Notes under the pieces: model-generated
Databases searched by the model: none
Seen by the model: only the letters and a program-made list of their open reading frames with translations
Told to the model about the DNA's origin: nothing
From: Rhodococcoides fascians NBRC 12155 = LMG 3623
GTDB taxonomy: Bacteria > Actinomycetota > Actinomycetes > Mycobacteriales > Mycobacteriaceae
Reading direction: 5' to 3'
NCBI RefSeq assembly: GCF_001894785.1
Contig: NZ_BCWW01000001.1
Span: 744,001-808,000, forward strand
DNA length: 64,000 nucleotides
In this document: piece by piece, positions 39,088 to 46,255 of the stretch
Numbering within the stretch: position 1 is the first letter of the stretch
How the letters are laid out: the number at the start of each line of letters is the position of its first letter
Program-made: the position numbers and the translations under genes

Positions 39088-39561
39088 ATGACGAACCCCA
39101 TCACCAGCACCCTCGACGCAGGTCAGCAGAAGATCGCGGGCGACGCTCTGCAGGGCACCGTCGTCGACCTGATCGATCTCTCGCTCATCGCGAAGCAGGC
39201 GCACTGGAACGTGATCGGCAAGAACTTCCGGTCCGTGCACCTCGAGCTCGACGAACTGGTCACTGCTGCACGTGAATTCACCGATCAGGCGGCCGAGCGC
39301 GCCACCGCGATCGGTGTCAGCCCGGACGGCCGGGCAGCCACCGTCTCCTCGACGGCCGGAACCAAGGGCTTCGGTGCCGGGTGGACCCAGGACAGCGAAG
39401 TGGTGCCGGCCATCGTCGACAACATCGCTGCCGTCGTCGACCGGCTGCGTGGACGCGTCGCCGATACCGCGGAAGCCGACCCGGTGACGCAGGACCTGCT
39501 CATCGCCATCACTGCTCGGCTCGAGCAGCTGCACTGGATGTGGCAGGCCCAGGCCAGCTGA
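39088..39561 (+). CDS. dps: Dps-family DNA-binding ferritin-like protein
   Basis: This 157-residue protein oxidises and stores iron and protects DNA. The inter-subunit ferroxidase residues are all present with E. coli Dps spacing: His39, His51, Asp55 and Glu70. ATG 39088 is preceded by AGGGAGG at 8 bases; the upstream in-frame ATG 39052 lacks such a site. It follows the catalase gene, and a perfect terminator with a T-run ends it. Confidence 0.94.
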   Translation: MTNPITSTLDAGQQKIAGDALQGTVVDLIDLSLIAKQAHWNVIGKNFRSVHLELDELVTAAREFTDQAAERATAIGVSPDGRAATVSSTAGTKGFGAGWTQDSEVVPAIVDNIAAVVDRLRGRVADTAEADPVTQDLLIAITARLEQLHWMWQAQAS

Positions 39562-39576
39562 AACCTGAATTCGATG

Positions 39577-39613
39577 CGGGCCCCTCACCGGTGGTGAGGG
39601 GCCCGTTTTGTTT
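39577..39613 (+). terminator. rho-independent terminator after dps
   Basis: CGGGCCCCTCACC (39577-39589), a GGT loop and the exact complement (39593-39605) are followed by TTTTGTTT, the clearest intrinsic terminator for a protein gene in the window. Confidence 0.92.
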
Positions 39614-39644
39614 GCGTGTACAGCCCATGGGTATTCGTACGCCC

Positions 39645-40334
39645 ATGTCTGAAAGTGCTCCGAAGGTCGACGCGGTGTTGTTCGATATCGACGGCACGCT
39701 CGTCGATTCCAATTACGTCCATGTCGACGCGTGGTCCCGCGCGTTCCGCGATGCCGGGCACGAGGTGTCGTCGTGGCGCATTCATCGCAGTATCGGGATG
39801 GACGGGTCGAAGTTGCTGGAGGCGTTGGTCGGTTCGTCCGACAGCGCGCTCGCGCAGGAAGCGAAAACCCTGCACGGGGAGTACTACGCGGCCGCGTCGC
39901 AGACCTTGGAAATTCTGCCGGGTGCACGGGAGCTGTTGGCAGAGCTGAACACTCGCGAGGTCACCGTGGTGCTCGCGACGTCCGCTCCGGAGTCCGAGCT
40001 GTCGACGTTGCGTGATCTGCTCGAGGTCGAGGATTCGGTAGCGGTGGTGACATCCGGCGAGGACGCCGAGGTGGCAAAGCCGGAGCCCGACATCATCGGT
40101 GTTGCGCTCGAGCGCGCCGGCGTCGACGCCGAACACGCGATCATGGTGGGAGACAGCGTGTGGGACATCGAATCCGCGGGCCGGGCAGGGGTGCGGGCCA
40201 TCGGCGTGCTGAGCGGCGGTATCTCACGCGCAGAGCTGCTCGACGCGGGTGCGGTGGCAGTGTTCGACGACCCGGCCGATCTGCTGGAACACCTCGCCGA
40301 GAGCCCGATCCTTGCCGGCAAGGCAAGTGCTTGA
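39645..40334 (+). CDS. HAD-superfamily phosphatase/phosphomutase-like
   Basis: A 229-residue HAD hydrolase: motif I DIDGTLVDS with nucleophile Asp14 and acid Asp16, motif II ATSAP, motif III Lys in KPEPDI, motif IV GDSVWDIESA. The cap is of the helical C1 type, as in phosphoglycolate phosphatase and beta-phosphoglucomutase. ATG 39645 is used; ATG 39627 (MGIRTPM) is possible. The stop overlaps the TTG start of a GH15 gene by 4 bases, which links it to glucoside or trehalose metabolism. Confidence 0.87.
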   Translation: MSESAPKVDAVLFDIDGTLVDSNYVHVDAWSRAFRDAGHEVSSWRIHRSIGMDGSKLLEALVGSSDSALAQEAKTLHGEYYAAASQTLEILPGARELLAELNTREVTVVLATSAPESELSTLRDLLEVEDSVAVVTSGEDAEVAKPEPDIIGVALERAGVDAEHAIMVGDSVWDIESAGRAGVRAIGVLSGGISRAELLDAGAVAVFDDPADLLEHLAESPILAGKASA

Positions 40335-42130
40335 GCAACTTCCGAAAGCCTTGTCCGAGGGTCGACGGGTACGTCCCCATCGAAAGTTACGGCGCGATCG
40401 GTGACGGCCGGACCGTCGCGATGATCGCCGACGACGGCCGCATCGATTGGTTCCCGGTACCGAATCTCGATTCGCCACCGCCGTTCGCCTCGCTGCTCGA
40501 CGCCCCGCACGGTGGGTACATCGAACTGACGCCCAGAGGCGAGTTCACCGTCGAGCGCGAATTCGTGCCCGGCACAAACGTTCTGACCACCACGTTCCGC
40601 ACCGACGGCGGTACGGTCCGAATCACCGACTCGCTCAACACAGGTGTGGCCGGGCGATTGCCGTGGGTGGAGTTGGCGCGCCGCATCGACGGACTGGACG
40701 GAACAGTGGACATGACGTGGTCCGTCGCACCGGGGACGATGCTCGGTATCGCGTCGCCGTGGGCGTACGACACCGAGCACGGAACCGTCCTGCGCGTCGA
40801 CGGATTGACGCTGGCAGTCCGGACTTTGGGGATCGAAGACGTGCAGCTCGCGGATCGCGACATCAGCGGCATCTTCACCACGCGCTCGGGTTCGCGTCAC
40901 GTCATCGGTGTGGTCGGAACCGAGAACGAGCCACTGCCTCTGCCGGATCCTCAACACCTCGACGAGGGCATCGACCGGACCATCGACAATTGGCGCGTCT
41001 GGTCGGACGAGTTCTCGTACGAGGGCCCGTGGGCGAAGCACGTCGCTCGCAGCGCGTTGGCGTTGAAGCTGTTGCTGCATAGCCCATCCGGTGCTATCGC
41101 GGCGGCAGCGACCACGTCACTGCCCGAGAATCGCACCGGTGGCAAGAACTGGGACTACCGCTACGCCTGGGTTCGCGACGCCGCGTACACCATTCGGGCG
41201 CTGCAACGGTTCGGTCTGCGTGAGGAAATCCATGCGGCGGTCGCGTGGCTGTTGAAGGTCATTCGAGTCAACGATCCGTTGGTGAACGTGTTCTACACCC
41301 TCGGCGGCGAATTGCCGGGCGGCACAGAGCAGCCCGACGTGCCCGGCTGGCGCGGCATCGGACCGGTGGTCAACGGCAACGCCGCGGCGGACCAACTCCA
41401 GCTGATGATCTTCGGAGACCTGTTCTCGATCATTCGGCAGTACGTGGACGCGGGCAACATTCTCGACGCGCAAACCGGTCGGCTGTTGGCGACCATCGCG
41501 GACGAGGCCTGCGACTCGTGGCAGCGCAAGGATGCCGGTATCTGGGAGCTCGAGGTGGAGCAGCACTACACGAGCTCGAAGCTGGGGTGCTGGCAGGCAC
41601 TGGACTGCGCGGTGCACCTGGCCGAAGCCGGGGAGATCCCGGGCATACCGGATCGGTGGAAAGCCGAGAAGGAGTGCATACGGCGGTACATCGAAACCGA
41701 GTGCTGGTCCGAGGAGCGGCAGACATACCTCGCGTACCCGGGAGCCGACGGGCTCGACGCGTCGGTGCTGTTGGCAGCGGAGATGAATTTCGATCGCGGA
41801 GAACGTATTTCGGCCACGATCGATGCGCTCGGCGAGGAGCTCGGTGCCGGGCCGTTGATGTACCGCTACAGCGGAGTGGCCGAGGAAGAGGTCACGTTCG
41901 TGGCCTGCGCGTTTTGGCGAGTGTCGGCGCTGTCGTGCGTCGGCCGAGACGACGAGGCCACGGCCCTGATGGACCAGTTGGTGGAAATGTCCAACGACGT
42001 CGGGCTGTACAGCGAGATGATCGATGCTTCGGATGGGTCGTTTCTGGGTAACTTCCCGCAGGGCTTGAGCCACCTGGCCCTGGTGAATGCGGCGTTGACC
42101 ATCGCGCGTTCGCACGACGCCACAGCCTGA
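40331..42130 (+). CDS. glycoside hydrolase family 15 (trehalase/glucoamylase-like)
   Basis: This 599-residue GH15 protein has the two catalytic regions: RKDAGIWELE near residue 400 (general acid Glu) and GLYSEMIDASDGSFLGNFPQGLSH near 558 (general base Glu). Mycobacterial GH15 proteins of this length are trehalases, so trehalose hydrolysis in the cytoplasm is the best guess. The N-terminal VDGYVPIESYGAIGDGRTVAMIADDGRIDW is conserved and must be included. The only start that fits is TTG 40331, overlapping the HAD stop as TTGA. Confidence 0.9.
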   Translation: MSNFRKPCPRVDGYVPIESYGAIGDGRTVAMIADDGRIDWFPVPNLDSPPPFASLLDAPHGGYIELTPRGEFTVEREFVPGTNVLTTTFRTDGGTVRITDSLNTGVAGRLPWVELARRIDGLDGTVDMTWSVAPGTMLGIASPWAYDTEHGTVLRVDGLTLAVRTLGIEDVQLADRDISGIFTTRSGSRHVIGVVGTENEPLPLPDPQHLDEGIDRTIDNWRVWSDEFSYEGPWAKHVARSALALKLLLHSPSGAIAAAATTSLPENRTGGKNWDYRYAWVRDAAYTIRALQRFGLREEIHAAVAWLLKVIRVNDPLVNVFYTLGGELPGGTEQPDVPGWRGIGPVVNGNAAADQLQLMIFGDLFSIIRQYVDAGNILDAQTGRLLATIADEACDSWQRKDAGIWELEVEQHYTSSKLGCWQALDCAVHLAEAGEIPGIPDRWKAEKECIRRYIETECWSEERQTYLAYPGADGLDASVLLAAEMNFDRGERISATIDALGEELGAGPLMYRYSGVAEEEVTFVACAFWRVSALSCVGRDDEATALMDQLVEMSNDVGLYSEMIDASDGSFLGNFPQGLSHLALVNAALTIARSHDATA

Positions 42131-42160
42131 CAACCGACCTCTAGCGCAAAGTGGGATCGA

Positions 42161-42961
42161 ATGGATTTGGGAATCGACGGTAGAGCCGCACTGGTGACCG
42201 GAGCCGACTCCGGCATCGGGTGGCACACTGCGAAGCTGCTGCTGGCCGAGGGCGTCCGTGTGGTCGTCAGCGACAAGGACCAGAGTTCGCTGGACGAAGC
42301 CGCCGCGAAACTCGGTGCAGCGGAAGGACAGCTGTTCGCGTTCGCCGCGGACGTGACCGACACCGAGGCCGTCGAGAACCTGGCAGTGCGCACGCAGCAG
42401 GCCGTGGGCGACATCGACATTCTGGTGCAGTCCTCCGGCGTCACCGGCGCTCAGGGGCTGTTCCACGAGATCGACGAGGAAGGGTGGCGCTCCACCCTCG
42501 ACATCGACCTCATGGGCCCGGTCCGCCTACTGCGCGCGTTTCTCCCCGCCCTCCGGCGCGGTGGATGGGGGCGCATCGTGCTGTTGACGTCCGAGGACGC
42601 CGTGCAGCCGTACGACGACGAATTGCCCTACTGCTCGGCCAAAGCCGGAGTTCTGGCTCTGGCCAAGGGGCTTTCGCGCAGCTATGCGTCGGAGGGCCTG
42701 CTGGTCAACGCGGTCTCCCCGGCATTCATTCACACCCCGATGACCGACGCGATGATGGACAAGCGAGCCGAAGAGAAGGGCACCGACAGAGACGGTGCCA
42801 TCGAGAGCTTCCTCGACGAGGAGCGCCCGTACATGGAACTGGGACGCCGCGGCGAACCCGAGGAAGTGGCCTCGGTGATCACGTTCCTGTGCTCGGACCG
42901 CGCGTCCTTCGTCAACGGATCCAACTACCGAGTCGACGCCGGTTCCGTCGCAACAATTTAG
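42161..42961 (+). CDS. short-chain dehydrogenase/reductase
   Basis: A 266-residue SDR: cofactor motif TGADSGIG (13-20), catalytic Ser144, Tyr157 and Lys161 (YCSAK). The usual NAG motif is SSG (91-93), and the structural Asn near 114 is replaced in TLDIDLMG, so it is a slightly divergent classical SDR. An Asp at the end of the second strand (VVVSDKD) suggests NAD(H). The F420-type enzyme gene begins 9 bases after it, so both probably work in one pathway. Confidence 0.9.
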   Translation: MDLGIDGRAALVTGADSGIGWHTAKLLLAEGVRVVVSDKDQSSLDEAAAKLGAAEGQLFAFAADVTDTEAVENLAVRTQQAVGDIDILVQSSGVTGAQGLFHEIDEEGWRSTLDIDLMGPVRLLRAFLPALRRGGWGRIVLLTSEDAVQPYDDELPYCSAKAGVLALAKGLSRSYASEGLLVNAVSPAFIHTPMTDAMMDKRAEEKGTDRDGAIESFLDEERPYMELGRRGEPEEVASVITFLCSDRASFVNGSNYRVDAGSVATI

Positions 42962-42970
42962 GAGAACAGC

Positions 42971-43942
42971 ATGACCAATTTCGGATACACGTTGATGACC
43001 GAGCAGAGCGGTCCCAAAGAGCTGGTGAAGTACGCCGTCGGAGCCGAGAAGGTCGGCTTCGACTTCGAGGTCAGCAGTGACCACTACTCGCCGTGGCTCT
43101 CGTCCATGGGCCACTCTCCTTACGCGTGGACCACTTTGGGTGCGGTCGCGCAGGCCACCGAGCGCGTCGAGTTGATGACGTACGTGACGTGCCCGATCAT
43201 CCGGTACCACCCGGCCGTCGTCGCCCAGAAGGCGGCGACATTGCAGATCCTGGCCGACGGACGTTTCACCCTCGGCCTCGGCAGCGGCGAGAACCTCAAC
43301 GAGCACGTCGTGGGTGAAGGCTGGCCGTCCATCGACAAGCGACAGGACATGTTCGTCGAGGCACTCGAGATCATCCGCGCACTGCACGCCGGTGGCCTGG
43401 TCACCTACGAGGGCAAGCACTTTCGCGTCGACTCGGCTCGGATCTGGGACCTGCCCGAGGGCGGCGTCCCGATCGGCATCGCAGCCGGCGGCGAGAAGGC
43501 CGTGGCGAGGTTCACCGAGTACGGCGATCACCTCATCGCCACCGAGCCGGATGCGGATCTCGTCAAGGCGTGGTCGGACAACCACGAGGGCCCGGCGCGC
43601 TCCATCGGCCAGATCCCCATTTCGTGGGATCCCGACAAGGATGCCGCCATCGATCGCGCACACGACCGCTTCCGCTGGTTCGCCGGCGGCTGGGCCGTCA
43701 ACGCGGATCTGCCGACGACGGCCGGTTTCGCCGGTGCGACGAAGTTCGTCAGGAAAGAGGATGTGGCCGACACGATCCCGTGTGGACCGGACCTGGACGC
43801 CATCGTCGAGGCCGTGAAGCCGTACTGGGAGGCCGGTTACACCGACATCGCGCTGGTCCAGGTGGGCGACGAAACTCAGGAGCGCTTCCTGGCCGAGGCG
43901 GCCGGCCCGCTGTTGGAGAAGCTGCGCGCTGCGTCCAGCTGA
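42971..43942 (+). CDS. F420-dependent LLM-class oxidoreductase (G6PDH-like)
   Basis: This 323-residue luciferase-like barrel of the F420-dependent group has FDFEVSSDHYSPWLSSMGHSPYAWTTLGA, RFTLGLGSGENLNEHV and ADGRFTLG, similar to Fgd-type dehydrogenases (TIGR03557). The substrate is probably an alcohol or sugar phosphate, with coenzyme F420 as acceptor. AGGAG lies 6 bases before the ATG. It ends at a strong hairpin and is co-directional with the SDR gene. Confidence 0.88.
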   Translation: MTNFGYTLMTEQSGPKELVKYAVGAEKVGFDFEVSSDHYSPWLSSMGHSPYAWTTLGAVAQATERVELMTYVTCPIIRYHPAVVAQKAATLQILADGRFTLGLGSGENLNEHVVGEGWPSIDKRQDMFVEALEIIRALHAGGLVTYEGKHFRVDSARIWDLPEGGVPIGIAAGGEKAVARFTEYGDHLIATEPDADLVKAWSDNHEGPARSIGQIPISWDPDKDAAIDRAHDRFRWFAGGWAVNADLPTTAGFAGATKFVRKEDVADTIPCGPDLDAIVEAVKPYWEAGYTDIALVQVGDETQERFLAEAAGPLLEKLRAASS

Positions 43943-43953
43943 GCACACACGAG

Positions 43954-43986
43954 AAGACCCCGATCGAGACCATCGATCGGGGTCTT
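43954..43986 (+). terminator. terminator after F420-type gene
   Basis: AAGACCCCGATCG (43954-43966) and its exact complement (43974-43986) enclose a 7-base loop, 12 bases past the stop. The A/T ends of the stem give a short T-rich exit. Confidence 0.85.
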
Positions 43987-44003
43987 GTCGTTGTGCGGCA
44001 GTG

Positions 44004-44429
44004 CTACCGAGCCAAGCGCGGCAGGTTCTTCGAGATGCTCGACGTCAACGCCTTGCCGACGATCGCGGCGAGACCGGGGATCGGGGCGTCGAATCCGATT
44101 GTGTAGTCGAGTTCGGTACCGCCGTCAGTGGTGGGGGTCAGCTTCTGCACACCCCAATGACCGCGTAGCGGGCCACCTTTGGTGATGCGGTACTCGATGA
44201 GGGTGTTCGGCTCGGAGACGGTTGTGGTCTCCTCGAACGCGGGGAGTGGCCCCAGCTTCAGGCTACGAGCCGATCCGACGCCGTTGCGTGAGGTGTCTCC
44301 ATCGCGCACCCGGCGGATCTTGGCCAGGAACAACGGGCCGAGGTTCTCGTGTTCGGACAGCGCCGCGAAGACGACGTCGGGAGACGAAGCGAACCGATGG
44401 GTGACATGAACGCGGGTGGGGGTCGGCAT
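44004..44429 (-). CDS. SRPBCC family protein
   Basis: This 141-residue START-like protein begins TRVHVTHRFASSPDVVFAALSEHENLG and ends in a long helix (PIPGLAAIVGKALTSSISKNL). It should bind or protect a hydrophobic ligand; no catalytic motif is visible. TACTGT (44435-44440, minus strand) ends 5 bases before the ATG, slightly close for a leaderless promoter. It is transcribed toward the F420-type gene and shares that intergenic terminator. Confidence 0.82.
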   Translation of the reverse strand: MPTPTRVHVTHRFASSPDVVFAALSEHENLGPLFLAKIRRVRDGDTSRNGVGSARSLKLGPLPAFEETTTVSEPNTLIEYRITKGGPLRGHWGVQKLTPTTDGGTELDYTIGFDAPIPGLAAIVGKALTSSISKNLPRLAR

Positions 44430-44457
44430 GCCTCACAGTAGCGCCGATCAGGCAAAG

Positions 44458-44496
44458 AAAAGGGACCCGCTCGACTGAATCGAGTGGGTCCCTTTT
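44458..44496 (-). terminator. rho-independent terminator after tRNA-Pro
   Basis: AAAAGGGACCCGCTCGA (44458-44474) pairs with 44480-44496 with one G-T wobble around a 5-base loop. On the minus strand it is followed by TTTTCTTT, right after the tRNA. Confidence 0.9.
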
Positions 44497-44509
44497 CGTG
44501 GTCCAACTG

Positions 44510-44583
<74 letters not shown>

Positions 44584-44600
44584 TGTACCGCTGGAGAAGT

Positions 44601-45653
44601 CTAACTCACGACTGCCTCAGAACGCGAAACGCCCTCGTCGGAGACGTCCTTCGGGCCCTTTCTGGGGGCAGGAGTGAGCGTGATCAGGGTTGCTTCGGGG
44701 CGGCAGCAGAAGCGGGCAGGCGCGTACGGCGATGTCCCGAGACCGGCCGACACGTGGAGCTGCGTGTGCGCACCCCACTTGGACGGACCCTTGACCCGGG
44801 AGCGATCGATCTCGCAGTTCGTCACCAGCGCACCGTAGAACGGCAGGCACAGCTGGCCGCCGTGGGTGTGCCCGGCGAGGACGAGGTCGTAACCGTCCTG
44901 CGCGAACTTGTCCAACACCCGGGGCTCGGGGGAGTGGGTAATGCCGAGGCGCAAATCCGCCAACGGGTTCGGCTGGCCCGCGATGGTGTCGTAGCGATCG
45001 CGCTTCAGGTGCGGATCGTCGACGCCCGCCGATGCGATCCGGACTCCGGCGACCTCGAGTTCGCGGCGGACATGCGTCACGTCGAGCCAACCGCGTTCGG
45101 AGAACGCAGCCCGCAGATCACGCCACGGCAGCGACTCGCCCGTCGTGCGCTTGTGGTTCTTGTCGAAGTACCTGAAGGGGTTCTTCGGCTTGGGTGCGAA
45201 GTAGTCGTTGCTGCCGAACACGAACAGCCCTGGACGCGACAGCAGCGGCCCGAGAGCCTGCACGACGCTGGGAACGGCGCGTTGGTGCGACAGATTGTCG
45301 CCGGTGTTGACCACGAGGTCGGGTTCGAGGCGGTCCAGTTCGCGGAGCCAGTTCTGCTTCATCCGCTGGCCCGGCATCATGTGCAGGTCGCTGATGTGCA
45401 GTACTCGCAGCGTCGCGGAGCCGGGTTCGAGCACCGCCATCGACGTCTCACGGAGCGTGAACGCGTTGCGCTCGACGAGGGTGGCGTAGCCGATGCCCAA
45501 GGCCGCAGCACCCGCCGTCCCGATCACCGAGCTCTTGAGCGGTGCCGCTCTGACGACGTCGCGCGTGTGCTCGGCAACCGACCGCAGTTGCGTGGAAGCG
45601 CTGCGCAGTTGCGCCGAGGTTGGCAGTAACGAGGAACTGAAGTGAACGGCCAC
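44601..45653 (-). CDS. metallophosphoesterase (YkuE-like), leaderless
   Basis: This 350-residue calcineurin-like phosphoesterase has metal motifs HISDLHM, NTGDNL, FGSNDYF and the terminal LAGHTHGGQLCLP. An N-terminal hydrophobic helix (VIGTAGAAALGIGYATL) suggests membrane anchoring, with action on a lipid or cell-wall phosphate. I choose GTG 45653 over the in-frame GTG 45662, because TATCGT (45661-45666, minus strand) ends 7 bases before 45653 and overlaps the other start. By position it matches M. tuberculosis Rv3683. Confidence 0.88.
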   Translation of the reverse strand: MAVHFSSSLLPTSAQLRSASTQLRSVAEHTRDVVRAAPLKSSVIGTAGAAALGIGYATLVERNAFTLRETSMAVLEPGSATLRVLHISDLHMMPGQRMKQNWLRELDRLEPDLVVNTGDNLSHQRAVPSVVQALGPLLSRPGLFVFGSNDYFAPKPKNPFRYFDKNHKRTTGESLPWRDLRAAFSERGWLDVTHVRRELEVAGVRIASAGVDDPHLKRDRYDTIAGQPNPLADLRLGITHSPEPRVLDKFAQDGYDLVLAGHTHGGQLCLPFYGALVTNCEIDRSRVKGPSKWGAHTQLHVSAGLGTSPYAPARFCCRPEATLITLTPAPRKGPKDVSDEGVSRSEAVVS

Positions 45654-45660
45654 CCAGTCC

Positions 45661-45666
45661 ACGATA
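45661..45666 (-). promoter_or_regulatory. -10 element, metallophosphoesterase gene
   Basis: TATCGT ends 7 bases before GTG 45653 and overlaps the alternative GTG at 45662. Confidence 0.6.
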
Positions 45667-45711
45667 CGGCAGCAAGCCGATATGGACGCGCGAGCCGACG
45701 GCTGGGCCGCG

Positions 45712-45717
45712 TAGCGT
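45712..45717 (+). promoter_or_regulatory. -10 element, yqeY-like gene
   Basis: TAGCGT ends 7 bases before ATG 45725. Confidence 0.65.
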
Positions 45718-45724
45718 TTCTGCC

Positions 45725-46189
45725 ATGTCCGAACTCAAGGCCCGTATCCGAACCGACCTGACCACAGCGATGAAAGCGAAGGACAAGCTCCGGCTGGCAA
45801 CGCTGCGCATGATCCTCGCCGCCATTCAGACCGAGGAGGTCTCCGGCAAGGAGGCCCACGAACTGACCGACGACGACGTCCTGAAGGTGCTGGCAAAGGA
45901 ATCGAAGAAGCGCGGCGAATCGGCCGAGATCTACACGCAGAACGGCCGCGGCGAACTCGCCGCCAACGAGCACGCCGAGGCGCAGATCATCAACGAGTAT
46001 CTGCCCACTCCGCTGACCGACGAGGAACTGGCCACCATCGTCGATACCGCCATCGCCCAGGTCGCCGAAGTATTGGGCGAGCGACCGGCCATGAAGCAGA
46101 TGGGCCAGGTCATGAAGATCGCGTCGGGACTCGCTGCCGGTAAGGCCGATGGATCCCGCCTGTCGAAGGCCGTCAAAGACCGCCTGTAG
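45725..46189 (+). CDS. GatB/YqeY domain protein, leaderless
   Basis: This 154-residue YqeY protein is homologous to the C-terminal tRNA-binding part of GatB (KIRTDLTTAMKAKDKLRLATLRM-type start, then AIIQ-like MGQVMKIASGLAAGKADGSRLSKAVKDRL). The role of free YqeY is uncertain; it may aid tRNA-dependent amidation. TAGCGT (45712-45717) ends 7 bases before the ATG. It is divergent from the metallophosphoesterase with two leaderless promoters in 71 bases. A hairpin follows the stop. Confidence 0.9.
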   Translation: MSELKARIRTDLTTAMKAKDKLRLATLRMILAAIQTEEVSGKEAHELTDDDVLKVLAKESKKRGESAEIYTQNGRGELAANEHAEAQIINEYLPTPLTDEELATIVDTAIAQVAEVLGERPAMKQMGQVMKIASGLAAGKADGSRLSKAVKDRL

Positions 46190-46199
46190 TGCGCTCCGC

Positions 46200-46247
46200 G
46201 CAGTGGTGCGGTTATGTGCCCCAGGAGGGCCGTAACCACACCACTGC
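46200..46247. terminator. hairpin between convergent yqeY and PBP genes
   Basis: GCAGTGGTGCGGTTA (46200-46214) pairs with 46233-46247 at 14 of 15 positions. The loop contains TGTGCCCCAGG, close to the loop of the 26195-26240 hairpin. Confidence 0.75.
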
Positions 46248-46255
46248 CGCAGGCA

